64,000 bases of DNA from Hymenobacter nitidus (GCF_020447315.1 NZ_JAJADQ010000007.1:186001-250000); one strand, 5' to 3'; numbered from the stretch's first letter, positions 1-8,827 are shown. Translations and numbers: made by a program. Notes: generated by a model from the letters alone, not told the origin.

Positions 1-1878
1 ACCGACCTGCTCTACGACCAGGCTTCGGACCAGTACCCGGACTTCGTGGTGGTGACGGTGGACGCCTCGAATCTGCGGCGCAACCTGCTGCTGTTTACCC
101 AGCTGGCCGATCTGGGCCTGCCCGCCGTGCTGGCCCTGAACATGATGGACGTGGCCGAGCAGCACGGGGTGCAAATCGACATCATGGCCCTGCAGCAGGA
201 ATTGGGCGTGCCGATTATCCCGATGAATGCCCGCAAGGGCGTGGGCATTGCGGCCCTTAAAATCGTGATGTCGCGGCAGCTGGGCGCGCCAACGAAGAGC
301 TTTTACGAGCCCGGCGAGGACCTGCTGCCCATGATCCGGCAGATCCGCTACTATTTCAACCTGCACAACGACTACCTGGCGCTGCACTACGCGCATCAGT
401 TCCGGCAGATCAGCTTCCTGACGGCCGACGACAAGACGTACATTGCCGAGCTGGTGGAGAAGTACGATTTCCAGCCCACGCCCCGGCAGGCCCAGGAAAC
501 CATCGACCGGTATGCCCGCGTCAACGATATTCTGCTGAATACCGTGACGGTGGTGCGCACCGAAAAGAATGAGCCCTACAGCAACAAGCTCGACAAGGTG
601 CTGACCCACAAGGTGTGGGGCTACCTGATTTTCTTCGGCATCCTGTTTCTGATGTTCCAGGCCGTTTTTGCCTGGGCCAGCTACCCCATGGAGCTGATTG
701 ACGAGGGCGTGACGTGGATTAATCAGCTGGTGCAAACCAACTTCGACGGGCCGCTGGTGAGTCTGCTCACCGAAGGCGTGCTGGCCGGCCTGGGCGGCGT
801 GCTGATTTTCATTCCCCAGATTGCCCTGCTCTTCGCCTTTATTGCGGTGCTGGAGGAAACCGGCTACATGGCCCGCGTGACGTTCATGATGGACCGCATC
901 ATGCGCAAGTTTGGCCTGAACGGGAAAAGCATCGTACCTCTGATTTCGGGCGTGGCCTGCGCCGTACCGGCCATTATGAGCGCGCGCACCATCGAAAACT
1001 GGAAGGACCGCATCATCACCATCTTCGTGACGCCGCTGATGAGCTGCTCGGCCCGGATTCCGGTCTACACGGTGCTCATTGCCCTGGTGGTGCCCCCCAC
1101 GAAAGTGCTGGGCATCTTTAATCTGCAGGGCATAGCGCTGATGGGCCTGTACCTGCTGGGCTTTTTCGCGGCTATTTTCTCGGCCTGGGTCCTGAAGCTG
1201 ATTCTGCGCACCCAGAACAAGAGCTACTTCATCATGGAGTTCCCGGTGTACCGCTGGCCGCGCTGGAAAAACGTGGGTCTTACCATCGTGGAGAAGGTAA
1301 AAACCTTCGTGTTTCAGGCCGGTAAGGTGATTGTGGCCATATCCGTGATTTTGTGGGTGCTGGCTTCGTACGGGCCCGGCAACGCGCTGGAGCAGGCCGA
1401 AACCCGCGCCCGGACCACGGCCGCGCAGCAGCAGCTGTCGGCCGAGGAAACCGACATCCGGATTGCCTCCGAAAAGCTGGAGAACTCCTACGCCGGCTTG
1501 TTTGGCCGCACCCTGGAACCCGCCATCCGCCCCCTGGGCTTCGACTGGAAAATCGGCATTGCCCTGATTACCTCCTTTGCGGCCCGGGAAGTATTCGTGG
1601 GCACGATTTCCACCATCTACAGCGTGGGCCAGGATGCGGATATGCGCACGGTGCAGCAGAAGCTGGCGGCCGAAAAAGACGAAAACGGCCAGCCCTTCTT
1701 TACCCCGGCCCGGGCCTTTTCCCTACTGGTATTCTACGTGTTTGCCATGCAGTGCATGAGCACCCTGGCCGTAGTATACCGCGAAACGAAAGGCTGGAAA
1801 TGGCCCCTGATGCAGCTCTTCTACATGACGGGCCTGGCCTACGTGTCTTCGCTGATTGTGTACCAGCTGTTCAAGTAA
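1..1878 (+). CDS. feoB: Ferrous iron transporter FeoB, 5'-truncated by the window edge
   Basis: GTP-gated inner-membrane Fe(II) permease. The reading frame is open from base 1, so the N-terminal part of the G domain (including the P-loop) lies outside the window. What remains begins near the end of the GTPase domain, with the NMMD (NxxD) G4 motif, followed by the helical spacer. The membrane domain follows with multiple hydrophobic segments and the family-typical ETGYMAR and GxACAVPAIMSAR blocks, the latter carrying the conserved Cys. A second Gate-like region (AAREVFVGT) follows, and the protein ends in a hydrophobic helix. About 625 residues are visible, consistent with a full-length FeoB. 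A long inverted repeat follows directly. The family assignment is firm; the start is not visible. Confidence 0.96.
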   Translation, partial: TDLLYDQASDQYPDFVVVTVDASNLRRNLLLFTQLADLGLPAVLALNMMDVAEQHGVQIDIMALQQELGVPIIPMNARKGVGIAALKIVMSRQLGAPTKSFYEPGEDLLPMIRQIRYYFNLHNDYLALHYAHQFRQISFLTADDKTYIAELVEKYDFQPTPRQAQETIDRYARVNDILLNTVTVVRTEKNEPYSNKLDKVLTHKVWGYLIFFGILFLMFQAVFAWASYPMELIDEGVTWINQLVQTNFDGPLVSLLTEGVLAGLGGVLIFIPQIALLFAFIAVLEETGYMARVTFMMDRIMRKFGLNGKSIVPLISGVACAVPAIMSARTIENWKDRIITIFVTPLMSCSARIPVYTVLIALVVPPTKVLGIFNLQGIALMGLYLLGFFAAIFSAWVLKLILRTQNKSYFIMEFPVYRWPRWKNVGLTIVEKVKTFVFQAGKVIVAISVILWVLASYGPGNALEQAETRARTTAAQQQLSAEETDIRIASEKLENSYAGLFGRTLEPAIRPLGFDWKIGIALITSFAAREVFVGTISTIYSVGQDADMRTVQQKLAAEKDENGQPFFTPARAFSLLVFYVFAMQCMSTLAVVYRETKGWKWPLMQLFYMTGLAYVSSLIVYQLFK

Positions 1879-1882
1879 AGCC

Positions 1883-2037
1883 TGTCATTGCGAGGTACGA
1901 AGCAATCCGTCCGCCGCGCAGTACGCCCCAGCCTTCTAAACTAAAAAGCCCTTTCCCGCACGAGCAGGAAAGGGCTTTTTAGTTTAGAAGGCTGGGTACA
2001 TTGCGGCGGACGGATTGCTTCGTACCTCGCAATGACA
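1883..2037. repeat. 155-bp nested inverted repeat, MITE/REP-like, with terminator core
   Basis: Outer arms 1883-1917 and 2003-2037 are perfect 35-bp reverse complements. Inner arms 1927-1956 and 1967-1996 are perfect 30-bp reverse complements around a 10-base loop. The inner stem contains an A-run on one side and a T-run on the other, so it can act as a bidirectional terminator between the convergent genes feoB and the methyltransferase. The outer arm carries the TCATTGCGAGG...GAAGCAATC type sequence, which I recall as a dispersed repeat in many bacterial genomes (from memory, not searched). No transposase lies nearby. Confidence 0.9.
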
Positions 2038-2045
2038 CGGGTTTT

Positions 2046-2750
2046 TTACCTTCCAATCAGGAATACGGCGGGCTGCTTATGAATCTGGGGGAGCTTGCCT
2101 TTCCAGTTGGCTACCGTGTCGGTGCGCACCAGCTCGTCGGGTGCCGTCAGGTTGGCCGCTATGCACAGGCGGGTGGCGGGCTGCAGCTGGGCCAGCAGGT
2201 CCTCCAGCAGCTGCATGTTGCGGTAGGGCGTTTCGATAAACAGCTGGGTCTGGTGCTGGCTCAGGGCCTGCTTTTCCAGGGTTTTGATGGCTGCAATGCG
2301 CTGGGTCCGCTCGATGGGTAGGTAGCCGTGGAAGGCGAAGCTCTGCCCGTTCATGCCCGAGCCCATCAGGGCCAACAAGAGCGACGAGGGCCCCACCAGC
2401 GGCACCACCCGAATGCCGAGCTTATGCGCCAGCCGGGCTACTTCGGCGCCGGGGTCGGCCACGCCGGGGCAGCCAGCTTCGGAAATGACGCCCGCATCCT
2501 GCCCCGCCACCACGGCCTTCAGCGCCTCCTGAATCTGGGCTTCGGTCGAGTCCTTGTCGATAACGCTGATGCGCAGGCTCTCAATTACCTGGGCCGGGGC
2601 CACGCTTTTAATGAAGCGGCGGGCCGTGCGGGCATTTTCCACCAGGAAATACGACAGCGCCGCGACCTGCGTAGCCACCTGGGCCGGCAAGACCTGCGCG
2701 GCCGTGTCGTCGGCCAGCACGGTGGGAATAAGATAGAGGGTGCCCTTCAT
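2046..2750 (-). CDS. SAM-dependent methyltransferase, RsmI / tetrapyrrole methylase family
   Basis: A 234-residue protein of the tetrapyrrole-methylase fold, resembling RsmI, the 16S rRNA 2'-O-methyltransferase that acts on C1402. Visible signatures are the N-terminal LYLIPTVL strand, the SEAGCPGVADPG block matching the RsmI SDAGTP..SDPG signature, and the VGPSSLLLALMGSG segment of the SAM-binding site. It is shorter than E. coli RsmI and typical of a Bacteroidota variant whose substrate I cannot confirm, so I give no gene symbol. The ATG at 2750 is followed at once by the family N-terminus. It is co-directional with the hydrolase gene upstream, separated from it by a 25-bp-arm hairpin repeat. 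Confidence 0.85.
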   Translation of the reverse strand: MKGTLYLIPTVLADDTAAQVLPAQVATQVAALSYFLVENARTARRFIKSVAPAQVIESLRISVIDKDSTEAQIQEALKAVVAGQDAGVISEAGCPGVADPGAEVARLAHKLGIRVVPLVGPSSLLLALMGSGMNGQSFAFHGYLPIERTQRIAAIKTLEKQALSQHQTQLFIETPYRNMQLLEDLLAQLQPATRLCIAANLTAPDELVRTDTVANWKGKLPQIHKQPAVFLIGR

Positions 2751-2754
2751 GTAT

Positions 2755-2832
2755 AGTTGTCAGTTGCTGGTTGTCAGTTGTTAGGGGCAGGTAACAGCAC
2801 AGCTAGTAACTGACAACTAGCAACTGACAACT
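2755..2832. repeat. Intergenic hairpin repeat with 25-bp arms
   Basis: Arms at 2755-2779 and 2808-2832 are reverse complements with a single mismatch; the loop is 28 bases. Each arm is itself built from two imperfect copies of AACTGACAACT-type sequence. It sits between two co-directional minus-strand genes, immediately before the methyltransferase start. There is no T-tract, so it does not look like a simple terminator. Confidence 0.85.
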
Positions 2833-2843
2833 AAAAACGGCAA

Positions 2844-3614
2844 CTAGCTTTTCGCGAAGGCCTCGACCAGAGCGTAGATTTCGTCGGGCTTTTCGGCATG
2901 CAACCAGTGGCCTGCATCCACCACGGTTTCGACCTGGCTGTTGGGAAACAGGGCCGGAATACCGTAGAGCTTGTCTTCAGTGGAGATGTAGTCCGACTTG
3001 CCGCCGCGCACAAACAGGGCCGGCTTCACGAAGGGCACCGGGCTGCTGATTTCGGCGCCAATGGCGGGCATGTGCTCTGTGAGGGCCGCCAGGTTGGGGC
3101 GCCAGGCAAAGGAGTTGTCTTCGCGCCGGTACAGATTCTTGAGCAGAAACTGCCGCACGCCCAGCTGCGGAATATGCTGGGCCAGGGCGTCATCGGCCTG
3201 CTGCCGCGACTCGATAGAAGCCAGATCTACGGCGTGCAGCCCGGCTAGAATATCGTCCTGGTGGCGCATATCCGACAGGCGCGGGGCAATGTCGAGCACA
3301 ATGAGCTTGTCGAGGCGGGTGGGGTGGTCGAGGGCGAAGCGCATGGCCACCTTGCCGCCCATGCTGTGGCCCATCAGGGTCACGTGCTGCAGCTGCAGCT
3401 GGTCGAATAGCTCCAGCACGTCCTGGCTCATCAGCTCATAGGTGTGCTCGGCCGTTTGGGGCGAGCGGCCGTGGTTGCGCAGGTCCACCACAATCACGCG
3501 GTGCGTTTCGGCCCAGCGCTTCGCCAGAGTTTGCCAGTTGTCGGAGGTGCCGAAAAGGCCGTGCAGGATAACGAGCGGGTTGCCCGCGCCCAGTTCGCGG
3601 TAGTGGAGTTGCAT
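2844..3614 (-). CDS. Alpha/beta-fold hydrolase (YbfF-like esterase)
   Basis: A 256-residue serine hydrolase. The N-terminus reads MQLHYRELG, followed by the HGLFGTSDNW oxyanion-hole region. The nucleophile elbow is GHSMGG, the acid is probably in the GGKSDYIS region, and the catalytic His is in DAGHWLHAEKP near the C-terminus. This pattern matches the YbfF / ybfF-type acyl-CoA and short-chain esterase family; the substrate is unknown. The frame stays open upstream to about 4175, but that stretch lies opposite the 3' part of the neighbouring gene and has no family similarity, so I chose the ATG at 3614. Confidence 0.9.
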   Translation of the reverse strand: MQLHYRELGAGNPLVILHGLFGTSDNWQTLAKRWAETHRVIVVDLRNHGRSPQTAEHTYELMSQDVLELFDQLQLQHVTLMGHSMGGKVAMRFALDHPTRLDKLIVLDIAPRLSDMRHQDDILAGLHAVDLASIESRQQADDALAQHIPQLGVRQFLLKNLYRREDNSFAWRPNLAALTEHMPAIGAEISSPVPFVKPALFVRGGKSDYISTEDKLYGIPALFPNSQVETVVDAGHWLHAEKPDEIYALVEAFAKS

Positions 3615-3648
3615 AAGGGCAAAGGTCGGAAGAAGCCGGCAAATGCAA

Positions 3649-3678
3649 CGGGCCAGCCCCCGCAAAGAGGCTGGCCCG
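3649..3678 (-). terminator. Hairpin after the T9SS repeat-protein gene
   Basis: Perfect 10-bp arms (3649-3658 and 3669-3678) with a 10-base loop, between the stop of the large secreted protein and the start of the next minus-strand gene. On the minus strand it is followed by only a weak T-rich stretch, so it is a tentative terminator. Confidence 0.5.
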
Positions 3679-3697
3679 GCTGAAACGCGGCAGAAAG

Positions 3698-6600
3698 CTA
3701 CTGGCGCACCACTTTCAGAACCTGCTGCTGCTGGCCCTGCCGCACCGTGAGCAGGTAGAGACCCGCTGGCCACTGCGCTGCTTCGGGCAGCTCCAAGCTC
3801 CCTTGGTTGGCCTGCACCGTTACCTGTTTGCGCAGCCACTGGCGGCCAGTCGCATCGTGGGCCGTCAGCTCGACGAGGCCGGGCTGGGCCGAAAGCAGAT
3901 GCAGGCTCAGAGCCGCCGCAAACGGGTTGGGCACGGCCTGGGCCATGGCCAGCGTCTTGCTTGGCAGTTGGTTGGCCGTAATGACAAAGGAGAGGCGGGC
4001 CAGATAGCCTATCTGATGCACCCGGCCCGTCGTGGTCAGCGTGTGGGGCCCGAAAGTCGCCCGGATATCCCCGTAAGGCCCCGAAAACTCGCCGCCGACG
4101 TAGATGCTGCCGCCGCCGCCCAGGGCAAGGGTGTGCGTGAAGTTGGTGCCCGCAGATTTGGTAGCCCACTGCCACTGGCCAGTGGGCGTGAGGCTGGCCA
4201 CGAACGTATCGTAGTAGCTGCGGCGGCTGTAGGGCAGGGTGGTAGTACCGAAAATGGCCCCGGCACTGCGGAAACTACCCGTCACGTAGGCGCTACCGGT
4301 GCCATCCACCGCCACGTCGTACGCCGAGTTGGACCCGCGCAGCCCGCCCTGCGCTACCCACTGCCACTGGCCGGCCGGCGTAACCTTACCCACGAACACA
4401 TCGGAGCTGTCGGTGCTGTTCAACGTCAGGCTGCCAAAGCTGCCCGGGCCGCCAAAGAAACCCGTTACGTACGTGTTGCCGGTGGCATCGGCGGCAATAG
4501 CGCTGGCCCCGGCGTAGCCCGAGCCACCGGCCGTAGCCCACTGCCATTGGCCCGTGGAGCTCAGCTTGGCCACGTAGGCGTTGTACCCCGGAGTGGTGAG
4601 TGTGGTGCTGCCAAAGGCGGCATTGCCACCACTGAAGTTGCCAGCTACGTAGGCGTTGCCCGCCGCATCCAGGGCCAGGTCGCTGCCTTGCTCGTCGCCG
4701 GTGCCCCCGGCGCGGGCCGCCCACTGCCACTGGCCATTGGCGCTGAGCTTGGCGGCAAATATTTCCGAGCTGCCCAGGCTGCCCGAGTTCGTGAGGGTGG
4801 TAGCTCCGAGGCCGAGCGTGGAGCTCTGGAAGGAGCCGGCGACGTAGGCATTGGCGCTGGCATCTACCGCAATGCTGGACCCGTAATCGTCGCCGTCGCC
4901 ACCACCAGCCGTAGCCCACTGCCACTGGCCGCTGGTGCTCAGCTTGGCCACGAAAGTATCGTAGCCCAGGTAGCCACCGGCGGTGCTGCTCAATACGTTG
5001 GTGCCAAAAGTGGCGTCGGCTCCGTTGAAGCAGCCGGTTATGTACACGTTGCCCGCCGCATCAAGTGCCAGACTCGGTTTTGATTCGAAGTAGCCCCCGC
5101 CAAAACGGGCCGTGCCGGCAGGCTGTGCTACCCACAGCCATTGGCCCGCCGGGCTGCGCTTGGCCACAAACAGGTCGTTGTTGTTATTGCCCACCAGGGT
5201 CGTGCTGCCGAGCGTGAGGCTGCCGCTGAAAATGCCGATGCTATAGACGTTGCCGGCCGCATCCACGGCCACGTTGCTCACACTGGACCGGCTGCCTCCG
5301 TCGCTGTTCATGGCCCACTGCCACTGGCCCGCCGTGGTCAGGCGGGCTACATACAGGTCGGAAACGCCACTGTTACGGAGCGTGGTAGAGCCGAACGTGA
5401 GGTTGCCCGTCTGGTAGAAGCCCGCCAGGAAGATGTTGTTGGATGCGTCCAGGGTCAGGGTGCCGGGATACACGGCGCTTTGGCCGCTGCTCTGGGCTAC
5501 CCATTGCCACTGGCCGCTGCTATTAAGCTTGGCCGCGTACACGGCGCTGGCGTAATTATCCCGGAATGTGTTGGTCAGGATAATGCCGCCAAACGTGGTG
5601 CGGGGACTGTTGGTAGAGCCGGTGAGGTAGGCATTGCCGGCGGCATCTACGGCCAGGCTCGCAAAGTCTTCATTGACTGCGCCGGTAGCTTGGGTAGCCC
5701 ACAGCCACTGGCCGCTGGTACTGAGCTTGGCTACGAACACATCGGTACTGCCCGAATTAGTAAGCCGGGTAGTGCCAAAGCCGGCCGAAAAGCCTCTGAA
5801 GCCGCCGGCTACGTACACGTTGCCGCCCGCGTCGAGCGCCAGGCTGCTGGGTTCCTCACTGTTCTGGCCCTCCGATTTGCTGGCCCACAGCCATTGGCCG
5901 GCGGGCGAGAGCTTGGCCACATAGGCATCAGTCAGGCCGCTGCCTGCTACAGGATACGTATTGTTCAGCGTAAAGCTGCCAAAGGTGGCACTGACCCCGC
6001 TGAAGTAGCCGGTCAGGTAGGCGTTGCCACTGGCATCGAGGGCCAGGTCGGCGGCCGAGTTGGCGTTGTCGCTGCCCGCATTGGTGGCCCACTGCCATTG
6101 GCCGGTAGCCGAGAGCTTGGCCACGAATACGCCGTTGCCGGCAGCAGTGAGGGTGGTAGTGCCGAAGGTGGCGCTGCCGCCGCCGAAGGTGCCGGCTACG
6201 TAGGCGTTGCCGCTGGCGTCGAAGGCAATGCTGGTTGCTTGCTTGCTGCCAGGGCCGCTAGCCTGATATGCCCACTGCCATTGGCCAGCCGCCGAAATCT
6301 TAGCCACGAACAGGTCGGAGCCATAGAAGTTAGGTACGTTGTTGGTAAGCGTGGTAGCACCCAGCGTGAGGCTGCGGCCGGTGAAGTAGCCGGCGGTCAG
6401 CAAGTTGCCGCTGGCGTCTAGGGCCAGGTCGAGCACGGTGGCCGGGGTAACGAAGGCCCACTGGCACTGGCCCGTGCTGGCGTTTATTTTGGCAATGAAG
6501 CCGCTGGGTTCACTGCTGGGACTGCTCAGAGTGCGGCCGCCCAGGCTGATTTCACCATCTATAATACCGCTGATATATAGGTTGCCGGCCCCATCGGCAA

Positions 6601-6757
6601 CGGTATGGCGGGCGGAGGCTTGCCCGTTATAGGCCGAGGTGCCGAGGGACTGCGCCATTTCCCAGGTTTGGGCAAAGCTGCCGGCGCTGAGCAGCAACAG
6701 CATACAGGTTAGCCAGACGCCCAGCGGGCGGGGCAGAGAGGGTAGTGATATAAACAT
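3698..6757 (-). CDS. Secreted 14-repeat beta-propeller-like (SBBP) protein with T9SS sorting domain
   Basis: A 1019-residue secreted protein. An N-terminal signal peptide (hydrophobic run ending LLSAGSFAQ) is followed by about 14 tandem repeats of roughly 65-75 residues. Each runs as GQW(Q/L)WA ... (L)ALDASGNAYVAG.F.G...TFG.TTLT..G..D.FVAKL, the SBBP/beta-propeller repeat pattern. The last ~85 residues (from about PNPFAAALSL) form a type IX secretion C-terminal sorting domain, ending in a Gly-Leu-Tyr-x-Leu motif before LKVVRQ. It is probably exported through T9SS and either released or anchored on the cell surface; the ligand is unknown. A TAnnTTTG promoter element lies 34 bases upstream of the ATG. 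Confidence 0.9.
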   Translation of the reverse strand: MFISLPSLPRPLGVWLTCMLLLLSAGSFAQTWEMAQSLGTSAYNGQASARHTVADGAGNLYISGIIDGEISLGGRTLSSPSSEPSGFIAKINASTGQCQWAFVTPATVLDLALDASGNLLTAGYFTGRSLTLGATTLTNNVPNFYGSDLFVAKISAAGQWQWAYQASGPGSKQATSIAFDASGNAYVAGTFGGGSATFGTTTLTAAGNGVFVAKLSATGQWQWATNAGSDNANSAADLALDASGNAYLTGYFSGVSATFGSFTLNNTYPVAGSGLTDAYVAKLSPAGQWLWASKSEGQNSEEPSSLALDAGGNVYVAGGFRGFSAGFGTTRLTNSGSTDVFVAKLSTSGQWLWATQATGAVNEDFASLAVDAAGNAYLTGSTNSPRTTFGGIILTNTFRDNYASAVYAAKLNSSGQWQWVAQSSGQSAVYPGTLTLDASNNIFLAGFYQTGNLTFGSTTLRNSGVSDLYVARLTTAGQWQWAMNSDGGSRSSVSNVAVDAAGNVYSIGIFSGSLTLGSTTLVGNNNNDLFVAKRSPAGQWLWVAQPAGTARFGGGYFESKPSLALDAAGNVYITGCFNGADATFGTNVLSSTAGGYLGYDTFVAKLSTSGQWQWATAGGGDGDDYGSSIAVDASANAYVAGSFQSSTLGLGATTLTNSGSLGSSEIFAAKLSANGQWQWAARAGGTGDEQGSDLALDAAGNAYVAGNFSGGNAAFGSTTLTTPGYNAYVAKLSSTGQWQWATAGGSGYAGASAIAADATGNTYVTGFFGGPGSFGSLTLNSTDSSDVFVGKVTPAGQWQWVAQGGLRGSNSAYDVAVDGTGSAYVTGSFRSAGAIFGTTTLPYSRRSYYDTFVASLTPTGQWQWATKSAGTNFTHTLALGGGGSIYVGGEFSGPYGDIRATFGPHTLTTTGRVHQIGYLARLSFVITANQLPSKTLAMAQAVPNPFAAALSLHLLSAQPGLVELTAHDATGRQWLRKQVTVQANQGSLELPEAAQWPAGLYLLTVRQGQQQQVLKVVRQ
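3950..6690 (-). repeat. Tandem coding repeats of about 200-220 bp
   Basis: At DNA level the propeller gene shows recurring GCCACTGGCC/GCCATTGGCC-type blocks (encoding GQWQW) about every 200-220 bases, alternating with blocks encoding GNAYVAG. They are degenerate but clearly related, which makes this stretch a candidate for unequal recombination and repeat-number variation. Confidence 0.8.
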
Positions 6758-6790
6758 GAATAAGTTGTTAGAGCCAGCTTAGGCCAGCGT

Positions 6791-6798
6791 CAAAGGTA
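6791..6798 (-). promoter_or_regulatory. -7 element TACCTTTG for the T9SS repeat-protein gene
   Basis: Exact match to the Bacteroidota sigma-ABfr -7 consensus TAnnTTTG on the minus strand, 34 bases before the start codon. A TTG at 6823-6821 stands 22 bases further upstream, within the usual -33 spacing range. Confidence 0.6.
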
Positions 6799-6894
6799 TA
6801 GCATTGAGGCTTTGCCTCCGCAAGCAGGCTCTCGTAATTAATGAGCTGACATCAGCTGCCTCTCCAAGTAGTCATGCCGCTGATGGGCTGGGTT

Positions 6895-8793
6895 TTAGTT
6901 GTTGAGCTGGACGATAACGCTGGTGCCGCCGCCCGGAACACTTTGAATGTCGAGGGTGCCGCCGTGCCGCTGCACGAAGGCCTTGCACAGCAAGAGCCCC
7001 AGGCCCGTGCCGGTGCGCGGCCCGAGCGGCCCCGTGGGAGTCGTCAGAGGACTGTCGCTTAGTACTTCGGCTACCAGGTTGGCCGGCATGCCATAGCCCG
7101 AATCCGTGACGGTGAGCAGCACGCCGGTGGCTTGGGCCGTGGGCACGGCCGAAAACCGCACGGTGCCGCCGGGGGGCGTAAACTTGAGTGCATTGCCCAC
7201 CAGATTGCGCAGAATAGTGCGCGCCATGTTCTGATCAGCCCACAGCGTGAGGTCGGCGGGGTGGGTGGCTTCGAGCGTAATCTGCTTGGCCTCGGCCGTG
7301 GTTTGGTACAGCTCCCGGTTTTCGGCAAACAGGTCGGCTACGGCCAGCCGCTCGGGGCGGTAGGCCAGCTCCCCGGTCTGGCTCACGGCCCAGTTCAGCA
7401 GGTTGTCGAGCAGGTTGTTCAGGCTCTGGGCCGACTGCCGCACCAGGGCCGGCAGGCGCTGCAGGCCTTCCTCGTCGCCGCGCTTGAGGTAGAAGCCAAT
7501 CAGCTCGGTGACGCCCACGAAGGACGTGACCGGGCCGCGCAGGTCGTGGGCTACAATGGCGTAGAGCCGGTCTTTGGAAGCGGCCACTTGGCGCAGCTCG
7601 GCGGTGGTTTCCTGCAGCGCCACGTTGTTGGCCGCCAGGGCCGCCCGGCTACGGCGCAGCTGCCAGTACAGCAGCCCAAAGCCCGCCAGGCCCAGCACCA
7701 GGGCCGCAATAGCGCCCCAGAGCAGGCGGTTGCGCATGTGGTGCAGGTCGGCCTGCTGGGTCAGCAGCTGAATCTGCTTTTCCTTGTCCTCACTGTCGTA
7801 GCGGCTTTGCAGGGCGGTAAGCGTCGCCAGGCGGCGGCCGTTGTTGAGCGAGTCGTTCAGGGCTACGTAATGCTCCTGCCACTGGTAAGCCTGCGGATAT
7901 TGGTTGCGGCGGGCGCTGACTTCGGCCAGCATGCTGTAGGCATCCAGTACCCGCTCCTGGCTGTGACCCCGGCGCGCCTGCCGCAACGACTGCTGGGCGA
8001 GGTCGGCGGCTTCCTCGGGCCGGCCGGTGGCCAGCAGCACCATGCTGAGCAGGGTCAGGTTGCCGGCTTCGTAGCGGGGCTGCGCGGCCTGCTGGGTGAT
8101 GGCCAACGACTGCCGGATCAGCTTTTCGGCCAGGTCGTACCGCTGCTTGTAGAAGTAGTATGTGCCCAGGTTAGCCAGATAAATGGACTCATTCATGCGG
8201 TTGCCGCTGCTACGTGCCAGGCGCAGGGCCAGCTCGGTGTAGCGCAGGGCTTTGGCATCCTGGCCCAAGTGAAAGAACAGGCTGGAGAGGTTGCCGTAGA
8301 GGTTGAGCAGCGTCGATACGCGCACGCCCCGGCGGTGGGCCAGCTGCAACGCCTGCTTGTAGTGCCGCCAGGCATTCACCGTGTCGCTGCGCTCATGATG
8401 CACGGCGGCCATGGTGGTGTAGCTGCGCACTAGGCCGTCGGCATCGTTGAACTGGCGCGCAATGCGCTGCGACCGGGAATACAGCTCTAGGGCGTGGGCG
8501 CCATCCGACAGCACGGCGTAGCAGCTGCCCAGCGTGCACAGGCTCTGCATCAGTCCGCGTTGGTCGCGCAATTGCCGGGCCAGGGCTACGGCCTGCTCCC
8601 CGTAGCGGCGGGCCGTGTCCGGGGCAATATCGTGCAGGGCATAGCTCAGCGAGTCGAGCACCCGTACCCGCTGCGGAGTGGGCGCCAAGTGGGGCAACTG
8701 CCGCTGCAGGCTTTGTATTACCGCCCTTTCCTGGGCTTGCAGTGGTGAGGCCAATAAGAAAGTCAGCAGCCAAAAAAGGGAAAGTCGCCGCAT
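6895..8793 (-). CDS. TPR-containing sensor histidine kinase
   Basis: A 632-residue membrane sensor kinase. A signal peptide (ending SPLQAQ) is followed by a periplasmic region of TPR repeats, one transmembrane helix near residues 355-377, and a short coiled coil. The HisKA domain has the H-box AHDLRGP (His near residue 415), and the HATPase domain carries N, G1 (DSGYGMP) and G2 (GTGLGLLL) boxes. It is predicted to autophosphorylate in response to an unknown periplasmic signal. No response regulator is adjacent, so it is an orphan. I chose the ATG at 8793 over an in-frame GTG four codons upstream because a TAnnTTTG element lies 27 bases upstream of it. Confidence 0.92.
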   Translation of the reverse strand: MRRLSLFWLLTFLLASPLQAQERAVIQSLQRQLPHLAPTPQRVRVLDSLSYALHDIAPDTARRYGEQAVALARQLRDQRGLMQSLCTLGSCYAVLSDGAHALELYSRSQRIARQFNDADGLVRSYTTMAAVHHERSDTVNAWRHYKQALQLAHRRGVRVSTLLNLYGNLSSLFFHLGQDAKALRYTELALRLARSSGNRMNESIYLANLGTYYFYKQRYDLAEKLIRQSLAITQQAAQPRYEAGNLTLLSMVLLATGRPEEAADLAQQSLRQARRGHSQERVLDAYSMLAEVSARRNQYPQAYQWQEHYVALNDSLNNGRRLATLTALQSRYDSEDKEKQIQLLTQQADLHHMRNRLLWGAIAALVLGLAGFGLLYWQLRRSRAALAANNVALQETTAELRQVAASKDRLYAIVAHDLRGPVTSFVGVTELIGFYLKRGDEEGLQRLPALVRQSAQSLNNLLDNLLNWAVSQTGELAYRPERLAVADLFAENRELYQTTAEAKQITLEATHPADLTLWADQNMARTILRNLVGNALKFTPPGGTVRFSAVPTAQATGVLLTVTDSGYGMPANLVAEVLSDSPLTTPTGPLGPRTGTGLGLLLCKAFVQRHGGTLDIQSVPGGGTSVIVQLNN

Positions 8794-8819
8794 CAGGTCA
8801 GGCACAGGAAAGTATAGCG

Positions 8820-8827
8820 CAAAAGTA
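8820..8827 (-). promoter_or_regulatory. -7 element TACTTTTG for the histidine kinase gene
   Basis: Exact TAnnTTTG match on the minus strand, 26 bases before the chosen ATG. I see no good -33 TTG at the usual spacing. Confidence 0.55.

Noticed and set aside
3614..4175. Upstream extension of the alpha/beta hydrolase frame
   Set aside because: The extension overlaps the coding region of the T9SS protein and has no hydrolase similarity; the family N-terminus is at 3614.
3803..5083. Long plus-strand open frame opposite the T9SS repeat gene
   Set aside because: It is antisense to a well-supported repeat gene, shows low-complexity Gly/Ala/Arg composition and no domain; it reflects GC-rich codon bias.
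3950..6690. Regular repeats as a CRISPR array
   Set aside because: Repeats are about 200-220 bp, degenerate, in frame and coding; no short identical repeats with unique spacers.
7132..8433. Long plus-strand frame opposite the histidine kinase
   Set aside because: No domain and strongly biased composition; the kinase on the other strand is unambiguous.
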